Assembly (NCBI RefSeq): GCF_000241325.1
Contig: NZ_BAEI01000044.1
Coordinates: forward strand, 39,260-103,259
DNA: 64,000 bases
Reading direction: 5' to 3'
DNA from: Gordonia polyisoprenivorans NBRC 16320 = JCM 10675
Lineage (GTDB): Bacteria; Actinomycetota; Actinomycetes; Mycobacteriales; Mycobacteriaceae
Within the stretch, counting starts at the first letter, position 1. Each line of letters opens with the position of its first letter. The notes beneath the pieces were generated by a model. It did no database searches, was not told where the DNA came from, and saw nothing but the letters and a program-made list of their open reading frames with translations. Below are positions 35,257 through 44,086 of this stretch, piece after piece. The position numbers and the translations under genes are program-made.

Positions 35257-36558
35257 TCACGGAATGACGATGGGCGGGCGACCGGGGATCGGGATGGTCA
35301 GTCGGGGCGCGGGTCGCGGCTGAGCCCGGCGTGGTGGGTTGTTGGGGGTGCGCGAGTTGGTCTGAACCGGCGGCGGAGGCGGCGGTGGCGTCGTATAGAC
35401 GACCGCGGGTTGACGCGCCTGCACCAGATCTGACGGGTCGGCGAACTGCGGTGGCGAGGTCGGCGTCGACGACGTCGCGGCGGCCTGCTCGGTGGTCGTC
35501 GAGACCGCGGCCGCAGGCGGTGCCGGTGCGGGCGAGCTACCGGCGGACGACACGGCCATCGCGGCCCCGAAGACGAGCAGCACCCCGGCCACCGCACCGC
35601 CGAGCAGCCAGCGCGGCCGCGAATACCATCGGCGATCCGCCGCGTGGAGCTCCGAACCGGCAAACACACCGTGGTCGTAGAGGGAATCCTCGTGAAGTGG
35701 ATCGTCGCTGTGGGGATGATCGTCGCCGTGTAGTACCGGAATCTTGTCGGTCACCGTGAGGATCTCCTCGGTGACGGCGTCGGCGACCTCGGGCGTGGAC
35801 TGCTCGGCGGCGAGTGACCCTGGGGCGGGCGGCTCGGCGGCAGGCGGCTCGGTGGCAAGCCCTGTGGCGATCGGTGCGGGCTCCACGACGCTGACGACGT
35901 CACCGCTGACCGGGCCGGGGGTCGGGAAATCGCCGGACGGCGTCGGTGTCACGCCATGGGTCGGCGTGTGCAGGCTGGCCTCGTCGTCGACGACGATGAC
36001 CGGCTTGCGGCGCGCGTCGGCGAGCATCGCGGGCAGTCCGGGCCACTGCGTATGGGTGGTGGTGAGCACGACGGGTGCATCGGTGGACCCGGTCTGCGCG
36101 AGCACCCCGTCGAGATGTACCGCGAGGTCGGCGACCAGCGCGGCGGTGGCCACCTCGACGTCGCGTCGCGTCACGCGGAACAGCCGGACCTGCCGCTCAC
36201 CCATGATGAACGCACCGCCCGACGCCGCGAGCCGGGTGCGGGCCCGGCCGGCCAGTTTGCGGAGTTCGTCGCGCCACTCGTCATCGGTGGGGCGGTTGAC
36301 CCGCCCGACCGCGACGAGGTGGTCGGCGAGTGCGCGATCGAGCTCGCGCGGCGTGATGTCGTGCAGCGGGGGTGCAGCCAGAAGTACCTGGTCATCGACG
36401 GTGTCGGCGACCACGATCACCGCTCCGGAGACGTCGAGGTCCACGACCGCGGCGACATGCGCGCCCAGGGTGGAGACCCGCTGTCGGACCGGCTCGGTGA
36501 GAGCCGCGTCGATCACGCGGGTTGCGGTGTGTGACTGTTCGATCATCGTGGGTGACAT
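35257..36558 (-). CDS. single-pass membrane protein with proline-rich C-terminus, unknown function
   Basis: 433 residues from ATG 36558 (a longer frame reaches 36651). Residues 1-190 form a soluble domain with alternating beta and helical segments and the metal- or nucleotide-like stretch VVLTTTHTQWPGLPAMLADA. An acidic Pro-rich linker follows, then one membrane helix (WLLGGAVAGVLLVFGAAMAV) near residue 325, then a Pro/Thr-rich tail with seven consecutive prolines. The topology would put the tail outside the cell. I do not recognise the family. Confidence 0.75.
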   Translation of the reverse strand: MSPTMIEQSHTATRVIDAALTEPVRQRVSTLGAHVAAVVDLDVSGAVIVVADTVDDQVLLAAPPLHDITPRELDRALADHLVAVGRVNRPTDDEWRDELRKLAGRARTRLAASGGAFIMGERQVRLFRVTRRDVEVATAALVADLAVHLDGVLAQTGSTDAPVVLTTTHTQWPGLPAMLADARRKPVIVVDDEASLHTPTHGVTPTPSGDFPTPGPVSGDVVSVVEPAPIATGLATEPPAAEPPAPGSLAAEQSTPEVADAVTEEILTVTDKIPVLHGDDHPHSDDPLHEDSLYDHGVFAGSELHAADRRWYSRPRWLLGGAVAGVLLVFGAAMAVSSAGSSPAPAPPAAAVSTTTEQAAATSSTPTSPPQFADPSDLVQARQPAVVYTTPPPPPPPVQTNSRTPNNPPRRAQPRPAPRLTIPIPGRPPIVIP

Positions 36559-36657
36559 TCCTGCGGTCGTCGGGGGCGCGGCACTCGTCGACCGATTACC
36601 CCGGTCGAACCGGGATGAATCCCGGTCGCCCGGACGCCCCCCTGCGCCCATCGATTG

Positions 36658-38094
36658 TCAACTTAGCATGTGACCGCGTCGTGACCGGACCGATGAGAGA
36701 GCGGTCATCCGGTCGGCGGGCCCGGCGACCTCCGCCGATGTGGTCACCGGCGATGGTCGGCGGACCTCGCCGCCGAGGGCCCGATACTCCCAACCGGCTG
36801 CCCGCCACTGCGCTGCCGCGAGGCATCGGCGGCCGTCGACGATGACGCGGTGCGCGACGACGCCGTCGAACTCATCGGGGCTCATGTGGACGAATTCGGC
36901 CCATTCGGTGGCCAGTGCGAGGACGTCGGCGTCGGCGGCCGCGGCGCGCGCGGTGTCGGCGAAGTGGAGCATCGGGTACATGCGACGCGCGTTGTCGGAG
37001 GCCTTCGGATCGAAGACCGTCACCGACGCACCCCGCAACGCGAGCTGGCCGGCCACCGAGAGGGCGGGCGAATCACGGACGTCGTCGCTCTCGGGTTTGA
37101 ATGCGGCGCCGAGGATCGCGATGTTCGCACCGATGAGATCACCGGGGCAGGCGTCCTCGATCAGATCGACCATCGCCGCACGCCTGCGCATGTTGATCGC
37201 GTCGACCTCGTGCAGGAAGCGCAAGGTGCGCCCGGCGCCGAGCTCCTCGGCGCGTGCCATGAACGCGCGGATGTCCTTGGGGAGGCAACCACCGCCGAAA
37301 CCCAAGCCGGCGTTGAGGAATCGTCGACCGATCCGGTTGTCGTAGCCGATGGCGTCGGCCAGGGCCGAGACGTCGGCGCCGACGACCTCACACAATTCAC
37401 TGACGGCATTGATGAACGAGATCTTGGTCGCCAGAAAGGCATTCGCGGAGGTCTTCACCAATTCCGCAGTGGCCCAATCGGTGGTGACCATCGGGACGCC
37501 GGTGTCGAGGATCTCGCGGTACACCTCGCCGATCACCGCGACCGCGGCGCTCGACGACGGATCATGCGCCGGGTCGGTGCCGACGACGATGCGATCGGGG
37601 CGCAGCGTGTCCTCGACGGCGAATCCCTCGCGGAGGAACTCCGGACTCCATGCCAGTTCGACGTCGGCGAGGTCGCCGGTGATCGCCGCGATCCGCTCGG
37701 CGAGTTCGGCCGAGGTTCCCACCGGGACAGTCGATTTCCCGATGATCAGGTGCTCGCCGCGCACGAGCCCGGCGAGCGTTTCCACAGCCGAGAAGACGTG
37801 TGAGGTGTCGGCGCCGTAGCCGCGCGCCTGTTGCGGGGTGCCCACACCGACGAAGTGCACGTCGCCGTGGTCGGCGGCCGCTTGCATCGACGTCGAGAAC
37901 TCGAGGCGGCCGGCGGCGATGTTGCGGCGCAAGATGTCGGAGAGTCCGGGCTCGAAGAACGGCACCTCACCGGCGCGCAGGCGGGCGACCTTCTCGGCGT
38001 CGACATCGACCCCGAGGACGTCATGCCCGAGTTCGGCCATGCAGGCCGCGTGCGTCGCGCCGAGGTAACCACATCCGATCACGGTGAGCTTCAT
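36658..38094 (-). CDS. udg: UDP-glucose 6-dehydrogenase / nucleotide-sugar dehydrogenase
   Basis: 478 residues. It has the NAD motif VIGCGYLGATHAACMAELGHDV, KSTVPVGTS, EFLREGFAVEDTLRPDRIVVG, and the catalytic cysteine in GLGFGGGCLPKDIRA (about residue 275). It oxidises UDP-glucose to UDP-glucuronate for cell-envelope glycans. The ATG at 38094 is set by the conserved N-terminus; a longer frame is the shadow of repeats. It lies next to dcd on the same strand, as udgA does in M. tuberculosis. Confidence 0.93.
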   Translation of the reverse strand: MKLTVIGCGYLGATHAACMAELGHDVLGVDVDAEKVARLRAGEVPFFEPGLSDILRRNIAAGRLEFSTSMQAAADHGDVHFVGVGTPQQARGYGADTSHVFSAVETLAGLVRGEHLIIGKSTVPVGTSAELAERIAAITGDLADVELAWSPEFLREGFAVEDTLRPDRIVVGTDPAHDPSSSAAVAVIGEVYREILDTGVPMVTTDWATAELVKTSANAFLATKISFINAVSELCEVVGADVSALADAIGYDNRIGRRFLNAGLGFGGGCLPKDIRAFMARAEELGAGRTLRFLHEVDAINMRRRAAMVDLIEDACPGDLIGANIAILGAAFKPESDDVRDSPALSVAGQLALRGASVTVFDPKASDNARRMYPMLHFADTARAAAADADVLALATEWAEFVHMSPDEFDGVVAHRVIVDGRRCLAAAQWRAAGWEYRALGGEVRRPSPVTTSAEVAGPADRMTALSSVRSRRGHMLS

Positions 38095-38204
38095 AGGAGT
38101 AGACGTACGCGCGGCGTCGGGCGCACAGCCCACCATGGCGTGGCGACGCAGCGACGCGTCGGTGAACTCCCGCCCTCGTGCTCTCGCCGATTTTCCTCCC
38201 GATG

Positions 38205-38530
38205 GCCGACGCCTCCCCCGACGATCGAGGCCTCCCCCGATGGTCGAGGCCTCCCCCGATGGTCGACGCCTTCCCCCGATGGTCGAGGTGAGAGGAGCGA
38301 TAGCGACGAACCTCGAGACCACCCTCACCGACGCCGGAACCACCCCTCCACCGATCGCCGACGCCTTCCCCGACGGTCGAGGTGAGAGGAGCGATAGCGA
38401 CGAACCTCGAGACCACCCTCACCGACGCCGGAACCACCCCTCCACCGAAGGCCGACGCCTTCCCCCGATGGTCGAGGTGAGAGGAGCGATAGCGACGAAC
38501 CTCGAGACCACCCTCACCGACGCCGGAACC
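38205..38530. repeat. tandem repeat: 94-95 bp unit, three copies, with shorter sub-repeats
   Basis: Copies begin at 38281, 38375 and 38470; the third stops near 38530. A 19-22 base motif around CCCCGATGGTCGAGGC is also repeated in front of them from about 38205. Each unit can fold, as GGTCGAGG pairs with CCTCGAGACC with a 2-base bulge. It fills the 449-base space between udg and dcd. Non-coding. Confidence 0.9.
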
Positions 38531-38543
38531 CGCCCACGGCCCT

Positions 38544-39119
38544 TCAGTCGGCGTCGCGCACGAAGTTCAGATACGCCTTCGACGGCGTCGGTCCCCGCTG
38601 TCCTTGGTACTTCGAGCCGACCGCGGCACTTCCGTACGGATTCAGCGCGGCGCTGGTCAGCCGCAGTAGACAGAGCTGCCCGATCTTCATCCCCGGCCAC
38701 AGCGTGATCGGCAGGTTCGCCACATTCGACAGCTCGAGGGTGATGTGACCGGAGAAGCCCGGGTCGATGAACCCTGCGGTCGAGTGCGTCAGCAGCCCGA
38801 GGCGTCCCAGTGACGACTTGCCCTCGAGTCGGCCGGCGAGGTCGTCGGGCAGGGAGCACACCTCCAGCGTCGACCCGAGCACGAACTCGCCCGGATGAAG
38901 CACGAACGGCTCCCCCGGAGCCGGCTCGACCAGGGTCGTCAGCTCGTCCTGGCGCTGTGCGGGGTCGATGTGGGTGTAGCGGGTGTTGTTGAACACCCGG
39001 AACAACCCGTCGAGGCGCACATCGATGCTCGACGGCTGGACGAGAGCAGCGTCGAACGGGTCCAGCGCGAGGCGCCCGCTGTCGATGGCGGCATGGATGT
39101 CGCGGTCGGAGAGCAGCAC
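38544..39119 (-). CDS. dcd: dCTP deaminase
   Basis: 191 residues. It has the family signatures [10 protein letters not shown] near residue 30, [25 protein letters not shown] with the catalytic Glu, and [21 protein letters not shown]. It deaminates dCTP (in actinobacteria often a bifunctional dCTP deaminase/dUTPase giving dUMP), supplying thymidylate synthesis in the cytosol. Length and motifs match the family. Confidence 0.95.
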   Translation of the reverse strand: MLLSDRDIHAAIDSGRLALDPFDAALVQPSSIDVRLDGLFRVFNNTRYTHIDPAQRQDELTTLVEPAPGEPFVLHPGEFVLGSTLEVCSLPDDLAGRLEGKSSLGRLGLLTHSTAGFIDPGFSGHITLELSNVANLPITLWPGMKIGQLCLLRLTSAALNPYGSAAVGSKYQGQRGPTPSKAYLNFVRDAD

Positions 39120-39144
39120 ACTGCGAGGCTATCGGACCAGCGTG

Positions 39145-39196
39145 CGCAGACGTAGCAGAAGGTTCGCCCAGGGAGTGACGTTCTGCTACGTCTGCG
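39145..39196. promoter_or_regulatory. 16-bp perfect inverted repeat between divergent genes
   Basis: Arms 39145-39160 and 39181-39196 are perfect complements (CGCAGACGTAGCAGAA and its reverse) with a 20-base spacer. It lies in the 105-base gap between dcd and the maleylpyruvate isomerase-like gene. It could be an operator or an RNA hairpin in the leader of the rightward gene. Confidence 0.75.
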
Positions 39197-39224
39197 ACGC
39201 TGGGAAGACGTACCGTCACTACCC

Positions 39225-39842
39225 ATGGACGACGGGCGGCTCTTCGCCGAGATCGCCGATGAGCGTCGGCGTCTGGCCGACCAACTGAGCGGGCTGACCG
39301 ACGAACAGTGGGCCACACCGTCGTTGTGCGCGGGCTGGACCTGTCGGGACGTCGTGGCGCATCTGGTGATGCCGCTGGTGGTATCGACGCCGACGATCGT
39401 CCTCGCGATGATCCGCGCGTTCGGCGACTTCGACAAGGCCAACGTCGCGGTGACGACCAAGGTCGCGCAGCGTTACGACGACCTGGCCGCAGTGCTGCGC
39501 GACAAGGCCGACAAGCGATTCACCCCGCCCGGCAACGGACCGCTTGCACCCTTGAGCGACATCGTGATTCATGGAGCCGACATCCGCCGACCACTCGGTC
39601 TGCCGTCGACCACCGATCCCGACCGTCGTCGGACCGTCCTGGACTTCCTCGTCACCCCCAAGGCGTCGCGCGGCTTCACCGACGGTGTTGCCCCGGTCCG
39701 CTGGGTGGCGACGGATCTCGACTGGACCTTCGGCGACGGGCCCGATGTCCGGGGTCCCGCCGAGTCGTTGATGCTGGTCATGACAGGCCGTGGCATCGCC
39801 ATGGCCGATCTCACCGGCGACGGGGTCGCGACGCTGACCTGA
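39225..39842 (+). CDS. maleylpyruvate isomerase family mycothiol-dependent protein
   Basis: 205 residues. The N-terminal DinB-like helical domain shows LTDEQWATPSLCAGWTCRDVVAHLV, the pattern of actinobacterial mycothiol-dependent maleylpyruvate isomerases, and VIHGADIRRPLG with the metal-type His. A metal ion and mycothiol are the expected partners; the substrate is unknown. It is paralogous to the protein at 60861-61502. Confidence 0.85.
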   Translation: MDDGRLFAEIADERRRLADQLSGLTDEQWATPSLCAGWTCRDVVAHLVMPLVVSTPTIVLAMIRAFGDFDKANVAVTTKVAQRYDDLAAVLRDKADKRFTPPGNGPLAPLSDIVIHGADIRRPLGLPSTTDPDRRRTVLDFLVTPKASRGFTDGVAPVRWVATDLDWTFGDGPDVRGPAESLMLVMTGRGIAMADLTGDGVATLT

Positions 39843-39924
39843 ACGCGCCGCATGTCGCGACCTGCTGCGACGCGCTCGACAGATCCTTTGCTAGCATTGC
39901 CGTCGCGGGTCCTCGGGTCCGCAC

Positions 39925-39998
39925 GCCGATGTAGTTCAATGGCAGAACATCAGCTTCCCAAGCTGAATACGCGGGTTCGATTCCCGTCATCGGCTCCA
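39925..39998 (+). tRNA. tRNA-Gly (anticodon CCC)
   Basis: The cloverleaf is complete: acceptor GCCGATG with CATCGGC, D arm GTTC/GAAC, anticodon arm TCAGC-TTCCCAA-GCTGA, T arm with TTCGATT loop. The anticodon CCC reads GGG. CCA is encoded. The 3' half is the attachment site of the integrated element. Confidence 0.95.
39955..39997 (+). repeat. attL, 43-bp direct repeat in tRNA-Gly
   Basis: The 43 bases from the anticodon loop to the tRNA 3' end are identical to 52662-52704 at the other end of the element. Flanking bases differ on both sides, so the core is exactly this long. Confidence 0.95.
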
Positions 39999-40039
39999 CG
40001 GTAGGTCCTGCTATCACCGCAGGTAAGAGCACCTTTTGG

Positions 40040-41203
40040 TCATGATTCTGCTGTCTCCCTCCCTTCGTTCTCCGTAGAAGTACGAGCCAGGTACAAGTTC
40101 AGCTGGACAACCGCCTCGGCGTGATCGTTCCGTGCAACCCGGGCGTACCGATCGGTTTGCCTTAATGAAGAGTGACCCGCAAGTTCGCGAACTTCCATGA
40201 GCGGAATCCCGGCCCGAATCCACGTGACGATCGCTGTGGCGCGTAAATCATGCCAGTGGAAGTTCGGATGACCGAGCTCCTTCACGATGTCCCGGAAGCC
40301 GGATCGCGATAGCACGTTGGCGTGTCGAAGCTGGCCACCCTTTACACCGGTGAAGAAGAACCCCGTGCGATGCTTCTTCTCGGGCCGCCAGCGGCGCTCC
40401 AGCACCTCATGAAGGTCCGCAGGCCAGGGCGCGGTCCGTGTCTTGCCGTTCTTGGGCGGTTTCAGTTCTCGTGTCTTACCGACACCTGACCATGCCCGAC
40501 GAACCATAACCCGACCGACAGACGGGTCAATATCTCCATGCTGTAGGGCGAGCAGTTCCCCGGCTCGAAGTCCCGTCAGAGCTGCGACGAGCGCCATATC
40601 GGCGTAGAGCTGGTCCTTCTCGGCGAGCTTCACTAGGACGATCCGCAGTTCATCCGGCGTCAACGTCAGCACATCTCGTTCAACGCCTTTGGCCGGCTTG
40701 CGTGCTTTTAGAACGACATTGGCTTGTATCGCATCCATCTCAACGGCGTGATTCAACGCACGACTGAGCGCGCTCCGAGTTCCCATTAGAACCGTGTACG
40801 TAGTGCCATCCGCAGCCCACTTAGCTTGTGCGCGTTCAATATCCAGGCTCGTCAGCTCGTTGAGTCGAATCCTGCCCAGAGTCGGAATAATTCGTAGCCG
40901 ATGATGCCCTCGGTAGTTCGCCGCCGTCTGCTGGCTCGCCAGTCCCCACAGAATTTCGTCCTCGTACTTCTCGATAAACCTCTGCAGGTGCATCGCCGCA
41001 AGATCGGAGCGGACGACTCCCCACTCACGTGCGATAAATTCCTCAGCCTCCCGCTTTGTCGGGAACTTCCGCTTCCGCTCCCCTACCGTCTTCTGCGCGA
41101 TGGGATCCCAATTTGTCCAGCGCACCTGCCAAGACACCGCGCCCCCGGTGCGAACCTTCTTGGGCACCGGGGGCGCGTGACGCCGCCTCGGGTTAGGCGT
41201 CAT
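40040..41203 (-). CDS. int: tyrosine recombinase integrase
   Basis: 387 residues. The N-terminal arm- and core-binding domains cover about residues 1-165. The catalytic domain has TGLRAGELLAL (first Arg), HWHDLRAT (His and second Arg), AGHSS and the nucleophile Tyr in TDRYARV (about residue 350). It integrates and excises the element at tRNA-Gly. It ends 42 bases from attL and faces it, as usual. A ribosome site is weak. Confidence 0.95.
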   Translation of the reverse strand: MTPNPRRRHAPPVPKKVRTGGAVSWQVRWTNWDPIAQKTVGERKRKFPTKREAEEFIAREWGVVRSDLAAMHLQRFIEKYEDEILWGLASQQTAANYRGHHRLRIIPTLGRIRLNELTSLDIERAQAKWAADGTTYTVLMGTRSALSRALNHAVEMDAIQANVVLKARKPAKGVERDVLTLTPDELRIVLVKLAEKDQLYADMALVAALTGLRAGELLALQHGDIDPSVGRVMVRRAWSGVGKTRELKPPKNGKTRTAPWPADLHEVLERRWRPEKKHRTGFFFTGVKGGQLRHANVLSRSGFRDIVKELGHPNFHWHDLRATAIVTWIRAGIPLMEVRELAGHSSLRQTDRYARVARNDHAEAVVQLNLYLARTSTENEGRETAES

Positions 41204-41222
41204 TTGTCTGTAATCCGTCCTT

Positions 41223-41642
41223 TCACCTTATCGACCAGACAGCGCAGCAGTAATCGCAGCGCAACTGACGATAATCGAGCTCACACACCCCTTGACCATC
41301 CACCCAGCGCCCACAACCGGGGCATTGACTTTCCCGGCCCCACGTCGCTGCGCGACGTAGATCCGGCCAGAACTCCAGTGGTTGCGTCTCAATCTCAATC
41401 ACCTCGTCCGGTTTACCCAGCGGGACAAGCGCTTGTTCGACCTCGACTTCCAGCTGTCCGCCGTTCTTCCCAGTTACGCGCAGCAAGAGATGATCGAAAT
41501 CGAACCAAGTGCCGCAATCCGCGCACTGCATCACATCGCCGAGCTCACCCACAAGCGGTGCCTCGCGACCGCAGCCACAGATCGCCTTCGATTCGAGGCT
41601 CTTGACGATTGCAGATGAGACAAGCCGTTCAAGATCGTTCAT
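41223..41642 (-). CDS. double zinc-ribbon protein, unknown function
   Basis: 139 residues with two sets of paired cysteines: CGCG with CADCG in the first half, and CPGCG with CDYC near the C-terminus. Both look like zinc ribbons. The middle is acidic. It overlaps the upstream xis stop by 4 bases (ATGA) and lies before int, so it is co-expressed with the recombination genes. It might be a DNA- or protein-binding accessory factor. Confidence 0.75.
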   Translation of the reverse strand: MNDLERLVSSAIVKSLESKAICGCGREAPLVGELGDVMQCADCGTWFDFDHLLLRVTGKNGGQLEVEVEQALVPLGKPDEVIEIETQPLEFWPDLRRAATWGRESQCPGCGRWVDGQGVCELDYRQLRCDYCCAVWSIR

Positions 41643-41839
41643 GCCGAAACCCGCTCCGCAATGAACCGCTCGACGTCTTCAAGTCGGAAACGTCGTTCCC
41701 GCCCGCTCAGTAGCACGCAACGAAGTTGACGTTGTCGAGCCAAGTTATGGACCCGCCAGGTGCTGATCTGCAAAATCTCCGCCACACCGTCAGCAGTTAG
41801 CAGCGCTATCGGCGTCTGACTAACAACTTTCACCTTCAT
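41639..41839 (-). CDS. xis: excisionase-like small HTH protein
   Basis: 66 residues with one MerR/excisionase-type HTH: LLTADGVAEILQISTWRVHN, then GRERRFRLEDVERFIAER. A very strong ribosome site (AGGAGGAG) lies 3 bases before the ATG. In AICEs a gene of this size between the promoter and int directs excision; here a zinc-ribbon gene lies between. It could also act as a regulator. Confidence 0.85.
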   Translation of the reverse strand: MKVKVVSQTPIALLTADGVAEILQISTWRVHNLARQRQLRCVLLSGRERRFRLEDVERFIAERVSA

Positions 41840-41857
41840 GTTCTCCTCCTAGCCGTG

Positions 41858-41912
41858 AGCGTTCGGTCGACGCTCGAACGCTAGACTATCAGATAGTTTT
41901 ACAGTTCTATCT
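41858..41912. promoter_or_regulatory. divergent control region with two inverted repeats
   Basis: AGCGTTCG-9-CGAACGCT (41858-41882) and AGATAG-10-CTATCT (41891-41912) occupy the 116-base gap between leftward xis and the rightward HTH gene. Both are perfect. They are candidate operators for Xis or the HTH protein, controlling excision. Confidence 0.6.
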
Positions 41913-41955
41913 CATGAAGTCAGTTGAACCTACCTCGTTGCAGTAGACTGACCGC

Positions 41956-42480
41956 ATGGAGGACTACGTGACCCGCAAGGAACTCGCGGAGAAGTTGCAG
42001 CTCTCAGGACCAGCGATCGACGCGCTTATCAGCACGGGCATCGTCAAGACGGCCCGTAGAGTCGGTCGAACAGTCGCCATCTCCGCCGAGGAAGCGACTC
42101 AGCTAGCAGCACGCGATTACATCGACGATGCCCAGCACCCCCCGATCCTCGTCGTCAAACTCGCCGCTGCCACGGAGGATGAAGCCGATCCAAGTCGCAA
42201 ATGGCTCGGCTGGAACCCAGACGCAGCCCCAGACGATCCAGATCAAATTAAAGCCGTGAGCAAATACTGGCGAGTAAGACATCCCGAAATCTACGTCGGC
42301 GAACGACTCGCAGCAACTACCAGCGGTTTCCCTCATGCCATATACAAGATTAACGGCTATAAGAATGCCCCCGGAGGAACACGAGAGTTTGATCTAACAA
42401 TCGATGACAGCGAAATCGGAAAGCAACTCACGAAGATGCGATTCAGACCAATTCAGGGCGGTGTCATCAATCTACTTTAG
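41956..42480 (+). CDS. HTH-domain protein, element regulator candidate
   Basis: 174 residues. The first 60 form an HTH (VTRKELAEKLQLSGPAIDAL, then RRVGRTVAISAEEATQL). The rest is an alpha/beta domain of unknown type, with a Trp-rich stretch KWLGWNPD. A TAGACT -10-like hexamer lies 7 bases before the ATG, so the message may be leaderless. A terminator follows 44 bases after the stop. It may control xis-int. Confidence 0.75.
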   Translation: MEDYVTRKELAEKLQLSGPAIDALISTGIVKTARRVGRTVAISAEEATQLAARDYIDDAQHPPILVVKLAAATEDEADPSRKWLGWNPDAAPDDPDQIKAVSKYWRVRHPEIYVGERLAATTSGFPHAIYKINGYKNAPGGTREFDLTIDDSEIGKQLTKMRFRPIQGGVINLL

Positions 42481-42523
42481 ACGCTATAGTCGATAGCGAG
42501 AGTCTTCCTAGCCGAACCTCTCC

Positions 42524-42566
42524 GCCCCCTTCGCCTCTCCTACTCTTGGCGAAGGGGGCTCTCTTT
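42524..42566 (+). terminator. rho-independent terminator
   Basis: 12-bp perfect stem (42524-42535 with 42548-42559), 12-base loop, then TCTCTTT. It ends the HTH gene transcript. Confidence 0.85.
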
Positions 42567-42597
42567 CGCAGCATCGCAGCAAGTACTTCGATACGGT

Positions 42598-43074
42598 ATG
42601 TTCGTGACATACCAACCTGACCCCCATCAGCAGGGACCACAGTCGAGTCCACAGTACCCCTCACCTGCACCGATCGGCTATCCACAGCAGGCACCGCAGG
42701 GAACACCGACCAACTACCACCCGTACCCGCCGCCACCTGGCTACCCGATACCAGCCCACCAACCCGCGAGCCAGGCTAAGGGTTACCTCATTTGGGCAGG
42801 AGCAATAGGGATAGCGTTTGCCGCGATAACATTCCTAATCGTCCTCCTCATACTGATCAGCGACCCCGAGATCAGCGCGATAGGCGAAACACGAGATACT
42901 TCTGGCGTAATATTCCTACTATCATTCGGCTACGCCGTCGGCGCATTAATACTCGGGATAGTCGTAGGCGCAGTCATTAAACTCATTATCAACGCTTCCC
43001 GACGCCAGCCCCGCCCAATAGCACCTCAACAGACTCCAACCCAGTACCAACACCCTCAGAACAGGTCATTCTAA
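42598..43074 (+). CDS. proline-rich membrane protein
   Basis: 158 residues. The first 60 are Pro/Gln/Tyr-rich (PQSSPQYPSPAPIGYPQQ). Two membrane helices follow (IWAGAIGIAFAAITFLIVLL and IFLLSFGYAVGALILGIVVG), then a short Pro/Gln-rich tail. Both ends would face the cytoplasm. The make-up resembles small spread or accessory membrane proteins of mobile elements, but no family is recognised. Confidence 0.7.
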   Translation: MFVTYQPDPHQQGPQSSPQYPSPAPIGYPQQAPQGTPTNYHPYPPPPGYPIPAHQPASQAKGYLIWAGAIGIAFAAITFLIVLLILISDPEISAIGETRDTSGVIFLLSFGYAVGALILGIVVGAVIKLIINASRRQPRPIAPQQTPTQYQHPQNRSF

Positions 43075-43147
43075 CCAGGCCCCCGCTTCCGAGTCTCAAG
43101 TCCTCAACCAGGTGACCTACCGCACCTCTCGCACTATCATCTTTGGC

Positions 43148-44086
43148 ATGTCGCATCCGGGGCCCTACCAAAGTGCGGTACCACTCCCGTCACCACTCGA
43201 ACAACCGGAGTTCGGGCTGCCTGGCGAAGGCCTGGTCTCGCATCAAGCCTTAAACGCGATGGACGAAGGTCCACTGCTCAAGGGCTTGGTCGGCGAGCAA
43301 AAATCCGCCGCACTCTTCAAGACTGAGATCACAAAGTACCAGGTCAAACACGTAATACAGATCGTGCATGGCCTGAGATTCCCCGGCACAGAGAGCGCCG
43401 ACATCGATCATGCCCTCGTGTGCGGCGACCGCGTTCTACTGGTCGACAGCAAGTACTGGGCTCCCGACAGGTACCGCTGGTACGGAGAATCCATCCTTGC
43501 TGGCCCCGACGATGACCCCCGGCTCGTCCGCAGCAACTTCCTCACCGCATCACGGCGCTTTGCCAAGATCGTTGCACCAGCCTACGTAGCACCGATCATT
43601 CTCGTACATCGCAGCCGACCGGGCGACCTGTCCCTCGACAACACCCACCGCGGAGAACACCCCGAACTTTTCGCCGCCGATGAGGGATTCAAGACTCAAA
43701 TCGCGTGGCTCCTACAAGGTATACCGATCGTGAACGGCACCGTCGATTGGACACTGTTTCAACAATGGCAGACCGCAACGATGACAAAAGTGCTGGAACA
43801 GAAGGATGGCACCCCTCAGGCTCAGCGAAAAGCAGCCCTAGAAGCACTCGCCGCACAGCAGGAGCAACAACGTCTACTAAGAGCACAGCGAAGTGAAGAA
43901 CTCACCAGACAAGCGATAGAGTTTCGCGAGAACCGCCAACGTAAAAAGGCCGCGAAACGACGACAAGAACAGCAACGCATCGCTGCCAGCAAACAAGCGG
44001 AGCGAGATCGTCTTCAACGACAGATCCTCGAACAGCAGCGAGCTATCAACAACCAGCAACTACCGTTCTGGAAACAGCGTCGATGA
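43148..44086 (+). CDS. NERD-domain protein with C-terminal coiled coil
   Basis: 312 residues from ATG 43148. A TATCAT hexamer lies 7 bases upstream, suggesting a leaderless message; GTG 43112 is the longer alternative. The nuclease-related (NERD) domain spans about residues 50-165: LVGEQKSAALF, SADIDHALVCGDRVLLVDSK, with the D-x(n)-DxK nuclease-like triad. Residues 225-300 are a Gln/Arg/Glu-rich coiled coil. NERD proteins may be nucleases or DNA-binding factors of plasmids. The stop overlaps the start of a 44-residue ORF (ATGA). Confidence 0.82.
   Translation: MSHPGPYQSAVPLPSPLEQPEFGLPGEGLVSHQALNAMDEGPLLKGLVGEQKSAALFKTEITKYQVKHVIQIVHGLRFPGTESADIDHALVCGDRVLLVDSKYWAPDRYRWYGESILAGPDDDPRLVRSNFLTASRRFAKIVAPAYVAPIILVHRSRPGDLSLDNTHRGEHPELFAADEGFKTQIAWLLQGIPIVNGTVDWTLFQQWQTATMTKVLEQKDGTPQAQRKAALEALAAQQEQQRLLRAQRSEELTRQAIEFRENRQRKKAAKRRQEQQRIAASKQAERDRLQRQILEQQRAINNQQLPFWKQRR

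Noticed and set aside
38095..38343. N-terminal extension of UDP-glucose dehydrogenase
   Set aside because: The conserved Rossmann start is at 38094; the extension runs into repeats.
38205..38530. CRISPR array
   Set aside because: The repeats are 94-95 bases and nearly contiguous, without unique spacers, and there are no cas genes.
41150..41180. Terminator from the CCCCGGTGC/GCACCGGGG inverted repeat
   Set aside because: It lies inside the integrase coding region near its N-terminus and has no T tract.
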